Below, in pieces: positions 23,886-32,249 of a DNA stretch of 33,709 nucleotides. The number at the start of each line of letters is the position of its first letter. The first letter of the stretch is position 1. The notes beneath the pieces are model-generated. The model made no database searches and was not told the origin of the DNA. It worked only from the letters and a program-made list of their open reading frames with translations. Both the position numbers and the translations under genes were made by a program. This DNA comes from an uncultured Opitutia bacterium (GTDB lineage: Bacteria > Verrucomicrobiota > Verrucomicrobiia > Opitutales > Opitutaceae), in the NCBI GenBank assembly GCA_903825285.1, contig CAIJZY010000040.1, positions 1 through 33,709 on the forward strand, written 5' to 3'.

Positions 23886-24818
23886 TCACTTCCGGGCGAG
23901 CAGCTCCCACATCAGCACCGCCGCCGCGACCGAGACGTTGAGCGACTCGACCTTGCCGCTGCCGGGAATGGTCACGAGGCGCGTGCAGGCCGCGGTCACG
24001 TCCGGTGCCAGGCCCTGCTCCTCGTTGCCGAGCACGAGCGCGACGGGCTTCGGATGCGTGCCCTTCGCCGGCTCGGCGCTGCGCGCCTGGCCCAGCTTGC
24101 CTCCGCGCGTTGCCGCGCCGATGACCTCGAATCCCGCCGCCGCCAGCTCGCGGGCAAAGGCCGGCAGGCCGGGCACGCGCCAAACCTCGAGATGCTCGAA
24201 TCCGCCCTCGGCCACGCGGTAGGCCGCGTCGTTGGGCCGCGCCGCCGCGGGATCATCCGGGATCACCAGCCGAGGGACGCCGAAAAACGCCGCCGTGCGC
24301 GCGACCGCTCCGAGGTTGTGGGCATTGCCGATGCGATCGAGCACCAGCAGGCCCTCGCCGCGCTTCGCCCAGGCCTGGATCTCCGCGACGCTCGGCGTCC
24401 GCAGCGGCGGCGCATAGACGACCGCGACGATCCCGCCGTGGTGCACCGAGCCCGCGATCTTCTCGAGCTCCGCCGGCTCCACCTGACGGTAGATCTTCTT
24501 CTCGCGGGCGAGCACCTTGCAGATCACGCCGATGCGCTGGCCGGTGTCCCGGTCGAAAAACAGCCGCTTGATCGAACCCGGCTCGCGCGCGAACCGAGCC
24601 CGCACCGCCGCGAGCCCGCACAGCTTCAGCTCGTCATGGCGCGCCGGTCCGCTGCGCGAGCCGCCCGGACCCTCGTCGCCCGTCGGGGCGGCCTTGGCCG
24701 CAGCCGGTGCCCCCGGCGGCAAGCCGGACTCGCCCCGCCGCCGCATGCCGCTCGCCGGGGCGACAAATTCGCCGGAGTCCTCCGGCGGGCGCGGGTTCGG
24801 TCGGGAGAAGGAAGCCAT
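23886..24818 (-). CDS. SpoU/TrmH-family RNA 2'-O-methyltransferase
   Basis: 310 aa. The N-terminal 60 residues are low-complexity and probably disordered, followed by a SpoU substrate-binding (L30e-like) domain (about 64-140) and the SPOUT knot. Knot motifs: DRIGNAHNLGAVARTA (161-176, with the conserved Asn and Arg), LVLGNEEQGLAPDV (261-274) and TIPGSGKVESLNVSVAAAV (283-301). It methylates a ribose in rRNA or tRNA; which one cannot be decided, as RlmB-, TrmH- and TrmG-like proteins share these motifs. The disordered N-terminus resembles E. coli YfiF-type members. Confidence 0.88.
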   Translation of the reverse strand: MASFSRPNPRPPEDSGEFVAPASGMRRRGESGLPPGAPAAAKAAPTGDEGPGGSRSGPARHDELKLCGLAAVRARFAREPGSIKRLFFDRDTGQRIGVICKVLAREKKIYRQVEPAELEKIAGSVHHGGIVAVVYAPPLRTPSVAEIQAWAKRGEGLLVLDRIGNAHNLGAVARTAAFFGVPRLVIPDDPAAARPNDAAYRVAEGGFEHLEVWRVPGLPAFARELAAAGFEVIGAATRGGKLGQARSAEPAKGTHPKPVALVLGNEEQGLAPDVTAACTRLVTIPGSGKVESLNVSVAAAVLMWELLARK

Positions 24819-24871
24819 GGCGGACGGTGAGGCGCCGCGCAGGGGCGCGCAATGGAGATCGGGCTCTCGCA

Positions 24872-24953
24872 GAGCGCAGTTCGCAGATCAGCAACGGGGC
24901 AAATGCCCGGTGGTATTTCCGAACTACGAACTGCGATCTACGAACTGCGTCCC
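24872..24953. repeat. CTACGAACTGCG-word inverted element
   Basis: CTACGAACTGCG occurs twice in direct order (24924-24935 and 24938-24949). The left arm 24872-24889 (GAGCGCAGTTCGCAGATC) is the inverted match of 24935-24952 at 15 of 18 positions. It occupies much of the 158-bp gap between the SpoU gene and the GxGYxYP gene. It is noncoding and of the same design as the elements at 10660 and 15494. Confidence 0.5.
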
Positions 24954-24976
24954 CTCTCCGGCGCCCCGCGCGCCGC

Positions 24977-26620
24977 TTAGTATCCCTTGAAGTGCTTCGG
25001 GTCCTCCGGCAGCTGGTAGCGCGTCGTGTAGGTCTTCTTGTCCGCCGCGTACTTCATGAAGAGGTCGAGTGGGACCACCTCGACGGGGCCGTTGAGCTGC
25101 TTGATGACGCCGACCAGGCTGTTGACGTCGTTCGACTCGCGCACGTGCACGAGCAGGAAGTAGGGCCGCTTCGGGTTCAGGGCGATGAGCTCGTTCATGT
25201 CCGCCTGGACCTCCTCGCGCGGGCGGCGCGGGTCGATGTAGTAGTCGTAGGAGATCAGCGGCCGCGAGTCCCGGAGGTCGCGCGTGCGCGCCGGGCCGTA
25301 GCCGTTGATGAACCCGGTCACGTCGGGGAAGTTCGCGTAGTAGCGGTCCACGGTCTCCTTGGTGAGGTCCGCGTTGCCCAGGTTTCCATCCGCGGCGGAG
25401 TTGTCCATGATCTCGAAGATGCGCTCGTCGAGCACGGCCATGAGGTCGCTGGCCTCCTTCATCAGCAGGCCGAAGCGGTTCGCGGGAATGTGGTTCGGGT
25501 ACATGTACGACGGGCCGGAGAGCCCGCCGATGAAGTAGTCCGCCGGCGTCGCCGACTCGTGGAAGTACTCGAGCGCGGCCGGGGAGAACTTCACCCAGCC
25601 CATGATCGCGCCCCAGGCCAGCGGCATGCGGCCGCGGCCGGGCTTGGTCCACACGCCGATGCCGATGCCGTCCGACTGGACGAAGGAGATGTAGACCTTG
25701 TCCTGCGCCGCGAGCTTCGCGTCGCGGGCCACATGGTGGTGGTTCGTGAACTTGAAGCCGGGCGTGAAGGTGAACTGGCAGTTGAAGCTCAGGTTGGGCA
25801 GGCTCTGCAGGCCTTCCATCTTGAGGCCGTAGGTTGAGATCAGCGTGGTGTGCTGCTCCTCGGTGTCCTTGCCGTAGACGTGCCAGCCGAAGATCGTGCC
25901 GCCGGGGTTCAGCTCGGAGAAGAACTGCTTCTCCAGCGCCAGCTCCTCGGCATGGATCGGGTTGGCTGACAGCTCGTGGAAGAACATCTTCTGGCGCACC
26001 CCCCAGTCGGCGATGGCCGGGATGCGGATGTCGCCGCGCTGGCCGCCGTCGAGCAGCAGCTGGTCGTGGCTGCAGCGCGCCCAGTAGCGCTGCTTCGCGT
26101 CGGCGAAGATCTGCGCGTCCGTCCGGCCCGTGTACCGGCCGCGGAGGTCGTCGATCAGCTTCAGCCCGTGCTTTTCCGCCAGCGGGATCAGCGCCGGGGT
26201 CACCACGAGGGCGTCCTCCAGCCCCGCGATCGTATAGGCGACGTTCATCGTCGGCATCACCGCCGGGTCCCAGACCACGTAGCCCTTGGCGTATTGCGCG
26301 AGGTGCGCGAGCGCCTCCTCGGCCGTCGTCAGCTCGGTGAAATGCACGCCGTGCTTGCGCTCGTAGAAGTCCTTCAGCGGGCCCGTGATCTCCCACGGGA
26401 AGTCGGCCGCGTGCACGATGTAGAGCCGCGGCTCCGTCCGGTTGGCCAGGCCCTGCAGGCCGATCAGCAGCACCTTCTCGGGCAGGCCGGACGCGATCTT
26501 CCAGTCGGAGTTGAAATGCATGACGTACGCCTCGCGCGCGGGGGTCGCGGGCGCGGCGGCGGCCCGGAGGACCGGGGCCAGGGAACAGGTCAGCAGCAGG
26601 GAGAGCAGGATGCGTTTCAT
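24977..26620 (-). CDS. GxGYxYP putative glycoside hydrolase
   Basis: 547 aa with a signal peptide (MKRILLSLLLTCSLAPVLRA). It resembles the GxGYxYP family, with the eponymous region as GLSGPSYMYP (residues 366-375, Ser in place of the second Gly), preceded by FVQSDGIGIGVWTKPGRGRM and an N-terminal domain typical of the family (VLLIGLQGLANRTEPRLYIV). Members are believed to be glycoside hydrolases from gut and environmental Bacteroidota and Verrucomicrobia, but substrates are mostly unknown. It starts 4 bp after the small secreted protein gene, so they are co-transcribed. Catalytic residues are not assigned. Confidence 0.82.
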   Translation of the reverse strand: MKRILLSLLLTCSLAPVLRAAAAPATPAREAYVMHFNSDWKIASGLPEKVLLIGLQGLANRTEPRLYIVHAADFPWEITGPLKDFYERKHGVHFTELTTAEEALAHLAQYAKGYVVWDPAVMPTMNVAYTIAGLEDALVVTPALIPLAEKHGLKLIDDLRGRYTGRTDAQIFADAKQRYWARCSHDQLLLDGGQRGDIRIPAIADWGVRQKMFFHELSANPIHAEELALEKQFFSELNPGGTIFGWHVYGKDTEEQHTTLISTYGLKMEGLQSLPNLSFNCQFTFTPGFKFTNHHHVARDAKLAAQDKVYISFVQSDGIGIGVWTKPGRGRMPLAWGAIMGWVKFSPAALEYFHESATPADYFIGGLSGPSYMYPNHIPANRFGLLMKEASDLMAVLDERIFEIMDNSAADGNLGNADLTKETVDRYYANFPDVTGFINGYGPARTRDLRDSRPLISYDYYIDPRRPREEVQADMNELIALNPKRPYFLLVHVRESNDVNSLVGVIKQLNGPVEVVPLDLFMKYAADKKTYTTRYQLPEDPKHFKGY

Positions 26621-26624
26621 GGGA

Positions 26625-27158
26625 TTATTTCTTGGCCGCCTCCTCCGGCACCTTCGTGAAGTGATAGACCAGCGCGCGGTCGCGCGTGTTGTGGAGCTCG
26701 ATCAGCACGAGCTCGGTGCCGCCCTCGCCGAGACGGTACTCGTCATAGAGCCGCATCGTGGTGTTGCCCTGCGAGGTCTCCAGCGGCACCAGCGCCTCGA
26801 CGCGCAGCGTGCGGCTGGCGTCGAGCCACGCGGCCTGGACCGTCGCGGCCTCCTTCGGGCGGGCGTAGACGGCCATGTGGCGCTGGTCGAGGCGGAAGAA
26901 GTTCACGAGCACCGCGGGCTGCGCGGTGTCCACCACGTTGGTGGCGGTGACCTGCGTGGAGTGCCAGGTCAGTTCGTGGTGGAGCGTGACCTTGGGTCCG
27001 TCCACCGAGATCACGAGGTCGAGCGTGGACCAGCCGTCAAGGGCCGTGCTGCGGGCCACGTCGAGCCGCCAGCGGCCGTTGAACGCCGGATCGGCGGCCC
27101 GCGCCGCCAGCGGCAGCAGCACCGCGGCGAGGAGGAGATGCACTAGGATGCGTTTCAT
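26625..27158 (-). CDS. Small secreted protein, lipocalin/beta-barrel-like
   Basis: 177 aa. ATG 27158 starts a signal peptide (MKRILVHLLLAAVLLPLAARA), so the longer frame to 27305 is rejected. The mature start DPAFNGRWRLDVARSTALDG resembles small lipocalin-like extracellular proteins that begin with a G-x-W-x-L-x-x-x-x-S pattern. Alternating hydrophobic/polar strands follow. No enzyme motif. It is the first gene of the pair with the GxGYxYP protein (4-bp gap), whose signal peptide starts with the same MKRIL, so both are exported together. It could bind the ligand of that protein; this is a guess. Confidence 0.75.
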   Translation of the reverse strand: MKRILVHLLLAAVLLPLAARAADPAFNGRWRLDVARSTALDGWSTLDLVISVDGPKVTLHHELTWHSTQVTATNVVDTAQPAVLVNFFRLDQRHMAVYARPKEAATVQAAWLDASRTLRVEALVPLETSQGNTTMRLYDEYRLGEGGTELVLIELHNTRDRALVYHFTKVPEEAAKK

Positions 27159-27201
27159 GTTGGGAAGGATGCCCCATGAAGCACCTCCCGGCGGCGAATT
27201 A

Positions 27202-28230
27202 CTAGCCCGGAAACCGGGCGCCGATGAATTTTCGCGCCCGCTCGCCCACGACGGTGAACTCCTCGCGGTCGTGGTAGAGGTGGACGACCCGGAAGCCGGG
27301 CGCATGCCGCGCGAGCGGCGAGTCGGGGGCGGACAGCTCCCGGAGGAGCGCCACGGGGTCCACTCGGCCGAACTTCAGGTTGACCACGAAGCGCCGGCAC
27401 CAGTCCTGCGCCAGCCAGGGCGCCACGATGTGCTGCAGCACGTGGTGCGGCTCCTCCACGAGGTCGCAGAAGAGCCAGTCGAAGCGCCCGTCCGGCCCGA
27501 CCGTGAACCGAAACGCGTCCTCGAGCCGGTGGGCGATGCGCGGATGGTTGAGCGCCCCGCCTTTTAGCGGGCCGTTGTCCACCGCCACCACCTGCGCCCC
27601 GCGCTTGGCCGCGCTGTAGCTCCAGCCGCCCGGCGCCGCGCCGAGGTCGCAGACCGTCTCGCCCTCCGCCGGCTCGCGGCCCAGTACGAGATAGGCCTCC
27701 TCGACCTTCAGGTAGGAGCGCGAGGGGGCAAGGTCGTCGTCCGCCATCCGGCGCTGGCCGTGGCCCCACGCGTCGCGCGTCACGAAGGCGCGGCCGAAGT
27801 CGGTGAAATACACGAAGAGCCCCCGCGCCGGACCCGCGCCACGCGGCCGGTCGGCCACGGCGAGTTTCGCCACGCGCGAGAGCCGCTTCCGCAGCAGCTC
27901 GCCGCAGGCCGCCTGCACGGCGGCGATGCGTCGGCCCAGCCCGACGATCTCCGCCGGGCCCAGCCACACGTTGGGCCACGCCGCCTCGACGCGCTCGCCC
28001 TGCAGGCTGGCGAGGAAGTAGTCGGCCACCTTCTGCGCCAGGGCGTTGACCGAGTCGCCCTGCAACTCCACCGGCGCGCGCAGCTCCAGGTGCGGGAACG
28101 CGAGCGATTCCCGGTGGACGGTCTCGTCCGTCCGCACCCAGCCCGGCCCGGACTCGACCGACGCCGCCCCGGCCGCGGCGAGTTCGCGCAGCAGCAGCGG
28201 TTCAAAGCCAGCCTGGCAGGTCAGCAGCAT
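27202..28230 (-). CDS. rlmM: RlmM-like 23S rRNA 2'-O-methyltransferase
   Basis: 342 aa (E. coli RlmM 366). An N-terminal THUMP-like region is followed by a FtsJ-type SAM domain. SAM motif: DLGAAPGGWSYSAAKRG (195-211) and VVAVDNGPLKGG. Candidate K-D-K-E tetrad: Lys175 (SYLKVEEA), Asp256 (WLFCDLVEEP), Lys286 (VVNLKFGR) and Glu324 (YHDREEF). The sequence around DWLFCDLVEEP and NLKFG follows RlmM, which methylates C2498 of E. coli 23S rRNA. It is a single gene, 43 bp upstream of the small secreted protein gene on the same strand. Confidence 0.85.
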   Translation of the reverse strand: MLLTCQAGFEPLLLRELAAAGAASVESGPGWVRTDETVHRESLAFPHLELRAPVELQGDSVNALAQKVADYFLASLQGERVEAAWPNVWLGPAEIVGLGRRIAAVQAACGELLRKRLSRVAKLAVADRPRGAGPARGLFVYFTDFGRAFVTRDAWGHGQRRMADDDLAPSRSYLKVEEAYLVLGREPAEGETVCDLGAAPGGWSYSAAKRGAQVVAVDNGPLKGGALNHPRIAHRLEDAFRFTVGPDGRFDWLFCDLVEEPHHVLQHIVAPWLAQDWCRRFVVNLKFGRVDPVALLRELSAPDSPLARHAPGFRVVHLYHDREEFTVVGERARKFIGARFPG

Positions 28231-28274
28231 GCTGCGACCCTGCCCTCCGCCGCCCGGGCCGCGAGCGGATTTTT

Positions 28275-28462
28275 TTCACCACGAAGGACACGAAGCCCGA
28301 ACCGCGACTTCGCGGTCTTGGCGGTCTTCGCGGTGCCCACGGGTTGGATTCCAATCCGTATCACTGCAAAGGTCGCGAAGCCCGCAAAGGCTGCCGCCTT
28401 GGCGACGTGCGCTTCGCCAGCCCTCCGTAGCCTTGGCGAAGGAGCGGGTCCTTCGTGGTGAA
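28275..28462. repeat. 188-bp CACGAAGG-type palindrome-bounded element, copy A
   Basis: Perfect 14-bp inverted ends: TTCACCACGAAGGA (28275-28288) and TCCTTCGTGGTGAA (28449-28462). The interior is made of related words such as CACGAAG, CGCGAAG, CGCAAAGG and GCGGTCTT/GCGGTCTTCGCGG. It lies upstream of rlmM and downstream of nrdJ. No ORF of note. Related to the element at 32072-32235. Confidence 0.75.
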
Positions 28463-28480
28463 CCCAGGCTCCGTCGCCGC

Positions 28481-31009
28481 TCAGGTGATCTCGCAGGCGC
28501 CGCCGGCGCAGGCGATGACCTGCTTCAGCTCCGTCTCGTCGGAAACCTCGCGCATCTCGGTGTAGTCGACGCGGTCAGGCCGCAGCGAGTTCCACTTCTG
28601 CACGTCGGCCTCGGTCGTGACCTCCTCGCGGGGGGCCTGCAGGTAGGCCTTGTCCCCGGCGTCCTGCAGCAGCGAGATGCCGGTGAAGAACTGCCGGTTC
28701 GCCCAGATGAAGTCCGCGACCTCTTCCCACTCGTCGGGCCGCACGGTGCAGGTGTTCGACACGTTGTGGTGCAGGTCCGGCGAGCGCGAGGCGGGATCGC
28801 CGCCCGGGATGACCCAGCACTGCTGAACGAGCTTCACGAGCTCGAGGAACTGGATCGCGGTGAGGTCCTTCCGGAGGATGGCCTTCTTCGGCGCCTCGAC
28901 GGGGAAGGTGATGACGTCGTCGGTGTCGGGATTGTAGACGGACGGCTCGGTCATCTGCGGGTTGACGCCCTTGAAGAACGTGTAGATCGGCTCCTTGCGG
29001 TTGGCCTGCACGCGGCGGAAGTAGCGGCGGGCGTGGTGCGGGTGGATGCCGGATGCGGCGTTGAGGATGAGCGATGCCGTGCCCTCGGGCTTGCAGGTGG
29101 CGAGCTTCGCGGCCGGGCGGATGCCGATGAGCGCCGCGACCACGTGGTTGGCCGCGCGGCAGAGGCGGGCGCCCTGGCTGAGGACCTCCTGGTCGAAGAG
29201 CACCGAGGGGTTGTCCATGAAGCCGCAGATGGAGACGCCGAGCAGGGAGTCGTGCTCGTTGATCAGGCGCGTGACCGGGCCGAGGTACGGCATGTCCGTG
29301 TAGGCGGCCTGCAGCGTGCCGATGGCGGCGGCGGCAAGGCACGCCTTGTAGAAGGCCGCCTCGTTGACCGCGGCGTGGCCATTGATGGTCGTCAGGTTGC
29401 AGTGCTGGAAGCCCGACAGGCGCGCCGTGCCGGGCAGGTCGCCCTTGTAGCCGTTGCGGAAGAGGTCATCCAGCTCGGACGCCGACAGCTCCCAGTCGAC
29501 GACCGGCAGCAGGCTGATCTCGGCGCAGGGGTTGCAGCCGGCGTCGGGACGGTCGCAGAAGTAGAAGCCGGGCTCGCCGAACTCCTTCTGGGCCTTGAAG
29601 AGCTTGCGGAAGTGCTCGGCGTTGCGGTCGCTGCGCGAGAGCACGGCGGAGTTGTTCGAGGCCGAGCGCTGCGGGTTCTGCTCGAACCAGTTGCCCGTCT
29701 TTGCGTTCATCATCTCCTCGTCGTCCGGGGAGAAGAGGCAGATGGTCGCGGAGCGGCGGATGCCGCCGGCCAGGACCGCCTTCGCGACGTACATGTTGAT
29801 GTCGTAGACCTCGATCGGCCGGAGGGCGCGGCCCGCCGCCTGATCGAGGACCTCCGCGACGCGGTGCAGCGCCTTGCGCAGCGGCAGGTGGCCGGGGGCC
29901 TTGCCGCCGGAGGTCCGGAGCCGCGCGCCGCGCGGCCGGATGGCGGAGAAGTCGAACTCGATCAGCTTGCCCTCGTAATGCGAGGTGAAGAGCGCGTTCA
30001 GGGCGTCGGACCAGCCCTCGATGGTGTCCTCGATGCGGAAATGCCACACCGGCAGGTCATTCTCCGCCTCGCGGTGCGGGAGCGGGGGCAGCAGCGCGAT
30101 GTGGTGCTTCTGCACCGAGAAGCCGACGCCGCAGCCGCTGAGCAGCAGGAAGAAGTACTCCTTGAAGAAGTCCACGCGGTCCACGTTCGAGAAGCTGCAG
30201 TTGAACATGCGGCTGTGGTTGCGGAGGATCGCCTCGCCGCCGAACTGCATCGAGCGCATGCTCGGCAGCACCTTCTTCGCCGCCACCTGCGCAAAGGCCT
30301 CGTGGATGATCTCGCCGAGGTTCCGGCCGCCCCAGGCGTGCCCCAGCATCCCGGCCTGCCCGCCCGCCAGCTCCGCCACCGCCGCCGTCAGCTCGGCGGG
30401 CACGCGGCGCTCCAGCTTCGACGCGAAGAACCCGAGGTGCATGTCGCGCACGCGCTCCACGCCCTCGATGAAGATCTCGCGCCGGCCGAGCTCCGGACGG
30501 TACCGGGCGTACTTCGCCATCACGATGTAGTCCGCCAGGCCGTTGTTCGCGTACTGGGTCAGCCGCCGCTCGGCGTGACGCGCCCGGTAAAGCATGTAGG
30601 AGCGCGCCTCCTCCCAGTGGCCCGCCGCCGCGATCGCCTTCTCCACCGCGTCCTGGATCTGCTCGATCGTCGGATGCCGGCCCTCGCGATAGTGCAGCTC
30701 CAGCATCAGCGAGACCGCCGCCGCGATGCCCGTGACCTCGCGGTACGCGTCGCCCTCGAGGCCGTAGCACGCCAGCGCGTCGTCGCGGAACGGGTTCGGC
30801 GCGGCATCGGTGCGGACCTCGTGGAACGCGAGCGCGATCGCGCGCGTGATCTTGTGCAGGTCGAAGCGGACCCGCGTGCCGTCGCGCTTCACCACCATGC
30901 GCGCCTCGGCCGCAACGGCACGGCTCAACAGATGCGAGCCTTTGCGATTGGAATTCATCAGAGGGGCGGCGTCGGAATCGGCGGCGGGGGTGGCGGTCAA
31001 TATGCTCAT
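28481..31009 (-). CDS. nrdJ: Adenosylcobalamin-dependent ribonucleotide reductase (class II)
   Basis: 842 aa. Reduces ribonucleotides using a B12-generated thiyl radical. Residues counted from ATG 31009: an ATP-cone-like N-terminus (about 38-145, VVKRDGTRVRFDLHKITRAI), NCSFSN (near 270-275, first redox Cys), LLLSGCGVGFSVQ, the catalytic NPCAEISL (493-500, thiyl Cys with Asn and Glu), GFQHCNLTTING (second redox Cys), and a C-terminal ACAGGACEIT with the C-x4-C shuttle pair known from monomeric RtpR. It is about 100 residues longer than L. leichmannii RtpR. ATG 31009 is preferred to TTG 31030. It needs no small subunit or oxygen. A structured leader precedes it. Confidence 0.9.
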   Translation of the reverse strand: MSILTATPAADSDAAPLMNSNRKGSHLLSRAVAAEARMVVKRDGTRVRFDLHKITRAIALAFHEVRTDAAPNPFRDDALACYGLEGDAYREVTGIAAAVSLMLELHYREGRHPTIEQIQDAVEKAIAAAGHWEEARSYMLYRARHAERRLTQYANNGLADYIVMAKYARYRPELGRREIFIEGVERVRDMHLGFFASKLERRVPAELTAAVAELAGGQAGMLGHAWGGRNLGEIIHEAFAQVAAKKVLPSMRSMQFGGEAILRNHSRMFNCSFSNVDRVDFFKEYFFLLLSGCGVGFSVQKHHIALLPPLPHREAENDLPVWHFRIEDTIEGWSDALNALFTSHYEGKLIEFDFSAIRPRGARLRTSGGKAPGHLPLRKALHRVAEVLDQAAGRALRPIEVYDINMYVAKAVLAGGIRRSATICLFSPDDEEMMNAKTGNWFEQNPQRSASNNSAVLSRSDRNAEHFRKLFKAQKEFGEPGFYFCDRPDAGCNPCAEISLLPVVDWELSASELDDLFRNGYKGDLPGTARLSGFQHCNLTTINGHAAVNEAAFYKACLAAAAIGTLQAAYTDMPYLGPVTRLINEHDSLLGVSICGFMDNPSVLFDQEVLSQGARLCRAANHVVAALIGIRPAAKLATCKPEGTASLILNAASGIHPHHARRYFRRVQANRKEPIYTFFKGVNPQMTEPSVYNPDTDDVITFPVEAPKKAILRKDLTAIQFLELVKLVQQCWVIPGGDPASRSPDLHHNVSNTCTVRPDEWEEVADFIWANRQFFTGISLLQDAGDKAYLQAPREEVTTEADVQKWNSLRPDRVDYTEMREVSDETELKQVIACAGGACEIT

Positions 31010-31233
31010 GGAAAATGCGCCCACGACCAACGGCTGCGCGCCGACGGCTCAAGTGGGGCGGCCACTATCGGTAGTGGCAAACTCGCCGTCAATCCACAGC
31101 AGGTTGTGGCCGAGGGGTATTATGCACTTTGATAGCAATTCACGCTTAACGCTTACACTTTTCACTGCTGACAGAGTTTTTTTCCGCAAAACCAGTCGCG
31201 TGGCAGACAATAAATGCGCACTGCGCCGCCGAC
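31010..31233 (-). promoter_or_regulatory. nrdJ leader with promoter-like AT region and hairpins
   Basis: A 224-bp gap, much richer in A/T than the surroundings. On the minus strand, GCATAATAC (31114-31122) holds a -10-like box. Downstream are a CCACA/TGTGG stem (31094-31109) and a perfect GCCACTA-CCGA-TAGTGGC hairpin (31061-31078), then a GC-rich dyad before the ATG. No B12-box of cobalamin riboswitches and no full NrdR box pair were found. Confidence 0.4.
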
Positions 31234-32016
31234 TCAGAGCCGGTGCAGGTGAAACCCGCCGTCGATGTCGAACACCGCGCCCGTGGAGAACGGGAAGCGG
31301 TCCTCGGCGATGGCGCGCACGGCGCGGCCGATGTCCTGCGGCTGGCCCCAGCGGCGGATGGGCGTGATGCCGCGCTCGTCCGTGAGGATCAGCTTGTCGT
31401 ACTTCTCCTTCACCCCGCCAGTCATGTCGGTGGCGATCACGCCAGGACGGATCTCATAGACGTTGATGCCGTCGTTCGCCAGGCGCTCGGCAAAGAGCTT
31501 GGTCATCATCGCCAGCCCGGCCTTCACCATGCAGTAGTCGCCGCGGTTGATCGAGGCGGTGTAGACGGAGATGGACGTAATGTTCACGATGCGGCCGCGG
31601 CTGCCCTCGGCGTCGGGCGCCTGCTGGAGCATCTGCTTCGCGGCGAGCTGGGTGAGGAAATAGGGGCCCTTGAGGTTGATGGCGAACAGCCGGTCAAAGC
31701 TCTCTTCGCCCGCGTCGAGCAGGTCCGCCCGCACCTTCGGCGCCACGCCGGCGTTGTTCACCAGGAGGTCCAGCCGGCCAAAGCGCTTGACCGTCTCCGC
31801 CACCAGCCGCGCGCGGTCGGCCGCCACCGCGATGTCGCCCTGCACGAGGAAACCCTCGCCGCCCGCGCCCTGCACGAGGGCCAGCGTCTCGGCCGCCGCC
31901 TCGGCGTTGCCGGCGTAGTTGATCGCCACGCGGCAGCCCGCGCGGGCGAGTTCGATGGCAATGCCGCGGCCGATGCCGCGCGACGCGCCCGTGACCAGTG
32001 CTGTTTTCGGAGCCAT
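31234..32016 (-). CDS. SDR family oxidoreductase, FabG-like
   Basis: 260 aa, classical short-chain dehydrogenase. NAD(P) motif TGASRGIG (9-16), VNNAG (86-90), catalytic Ser148 or Ser150 (NITSISVY), and Tyr161/Lys165 (GDYCMVKAG). The end, [17 protein letters not shown], is family-typical. It uses NAD(P)H to reduce or oxidise a carbonyl/alcohol. Annotated members are called 3-ketoacyl-ACP reductase, but with a sugar-type AraC/isomerase locus adjacent it may act on sugars or their acids. A longer frame to 32469 lacks similarity upstream of ATG 32016. Confidence 0.88.
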   Translation of the reverse strand: MAPKTALVTGASRGIGRGIAIELARAGCRVAINYAGNAEAAAETLALVQGAGGEGFLVQGDIAVAADRARLVAETVKRFGRLDLLVNNAGVAPKVRADLLDAGEESFDRLFAINLKGPYFLTQLAAKQMLQQAPDAEGSRGRIVNITSISVYTASINRGDYCMVKAGLAMMTKLFAERLANDGINVYEIRPGVIATDMTGGVKEKYDKLILTDERGITPIRRWGQPQDIGRAVRAIAEDRFPFSTGAVFDIDGGFHLHRL

Positions 32017-32071
32017 GCCGCAGCGAAACGCTCCCCATGCCGTCGGGCAATGCCGATTCTCACGGTTGCAG

Positions 32072-32235
32072 GGTGCCACGAAGGGCACGAAGACGGGCGT
32101 GGACCGGCTTGGGCTTGGCGCGCTTCGCGGCCTTTGCGGTGACAAGGATCGGTACCCCAGGCGTTTTACCGCCCAGATCGCCAAGCACGCGAAGCCCAAG
32201 CCTCCAGGATCAGGCCTTCGTGCGCTTCGTGGTAA
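32072..32235. repeat. CACGAAGG-type palindrome-bounded element, copy B
   Basis: The left end GGTGCCACGAAGGGCACGAA (32072-32091) and right end CCTTCGTGCGCTTCGTGGTAA (32215-32235, imperfect inversion) bound about 164 bp. It shares the interior words CTTCGCGGCCTTTGCGGTG and CGCGAAGCCCAAG with copy A. It fills the gap between the AraC and SDR genes, both on the minus strand. Confidence 0.7.
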
Positions 32236-32249
32236 ATAATCCCCTCGCC

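Noticed and set aside
28046-31132. 1028-codon open frame opposite nrdJ
   Set aside because: Antisense to a well-conserved gene; its sequence is Arg/Val/Glu/Leu low complexity from GC-rich codon mirroring, with no family motif.
31010-31233. Cobalamin riboswitch before nrdJ
   Set aside because: The B12-box consensus and the conserved core stems could not be located; only simple hairpins are present.
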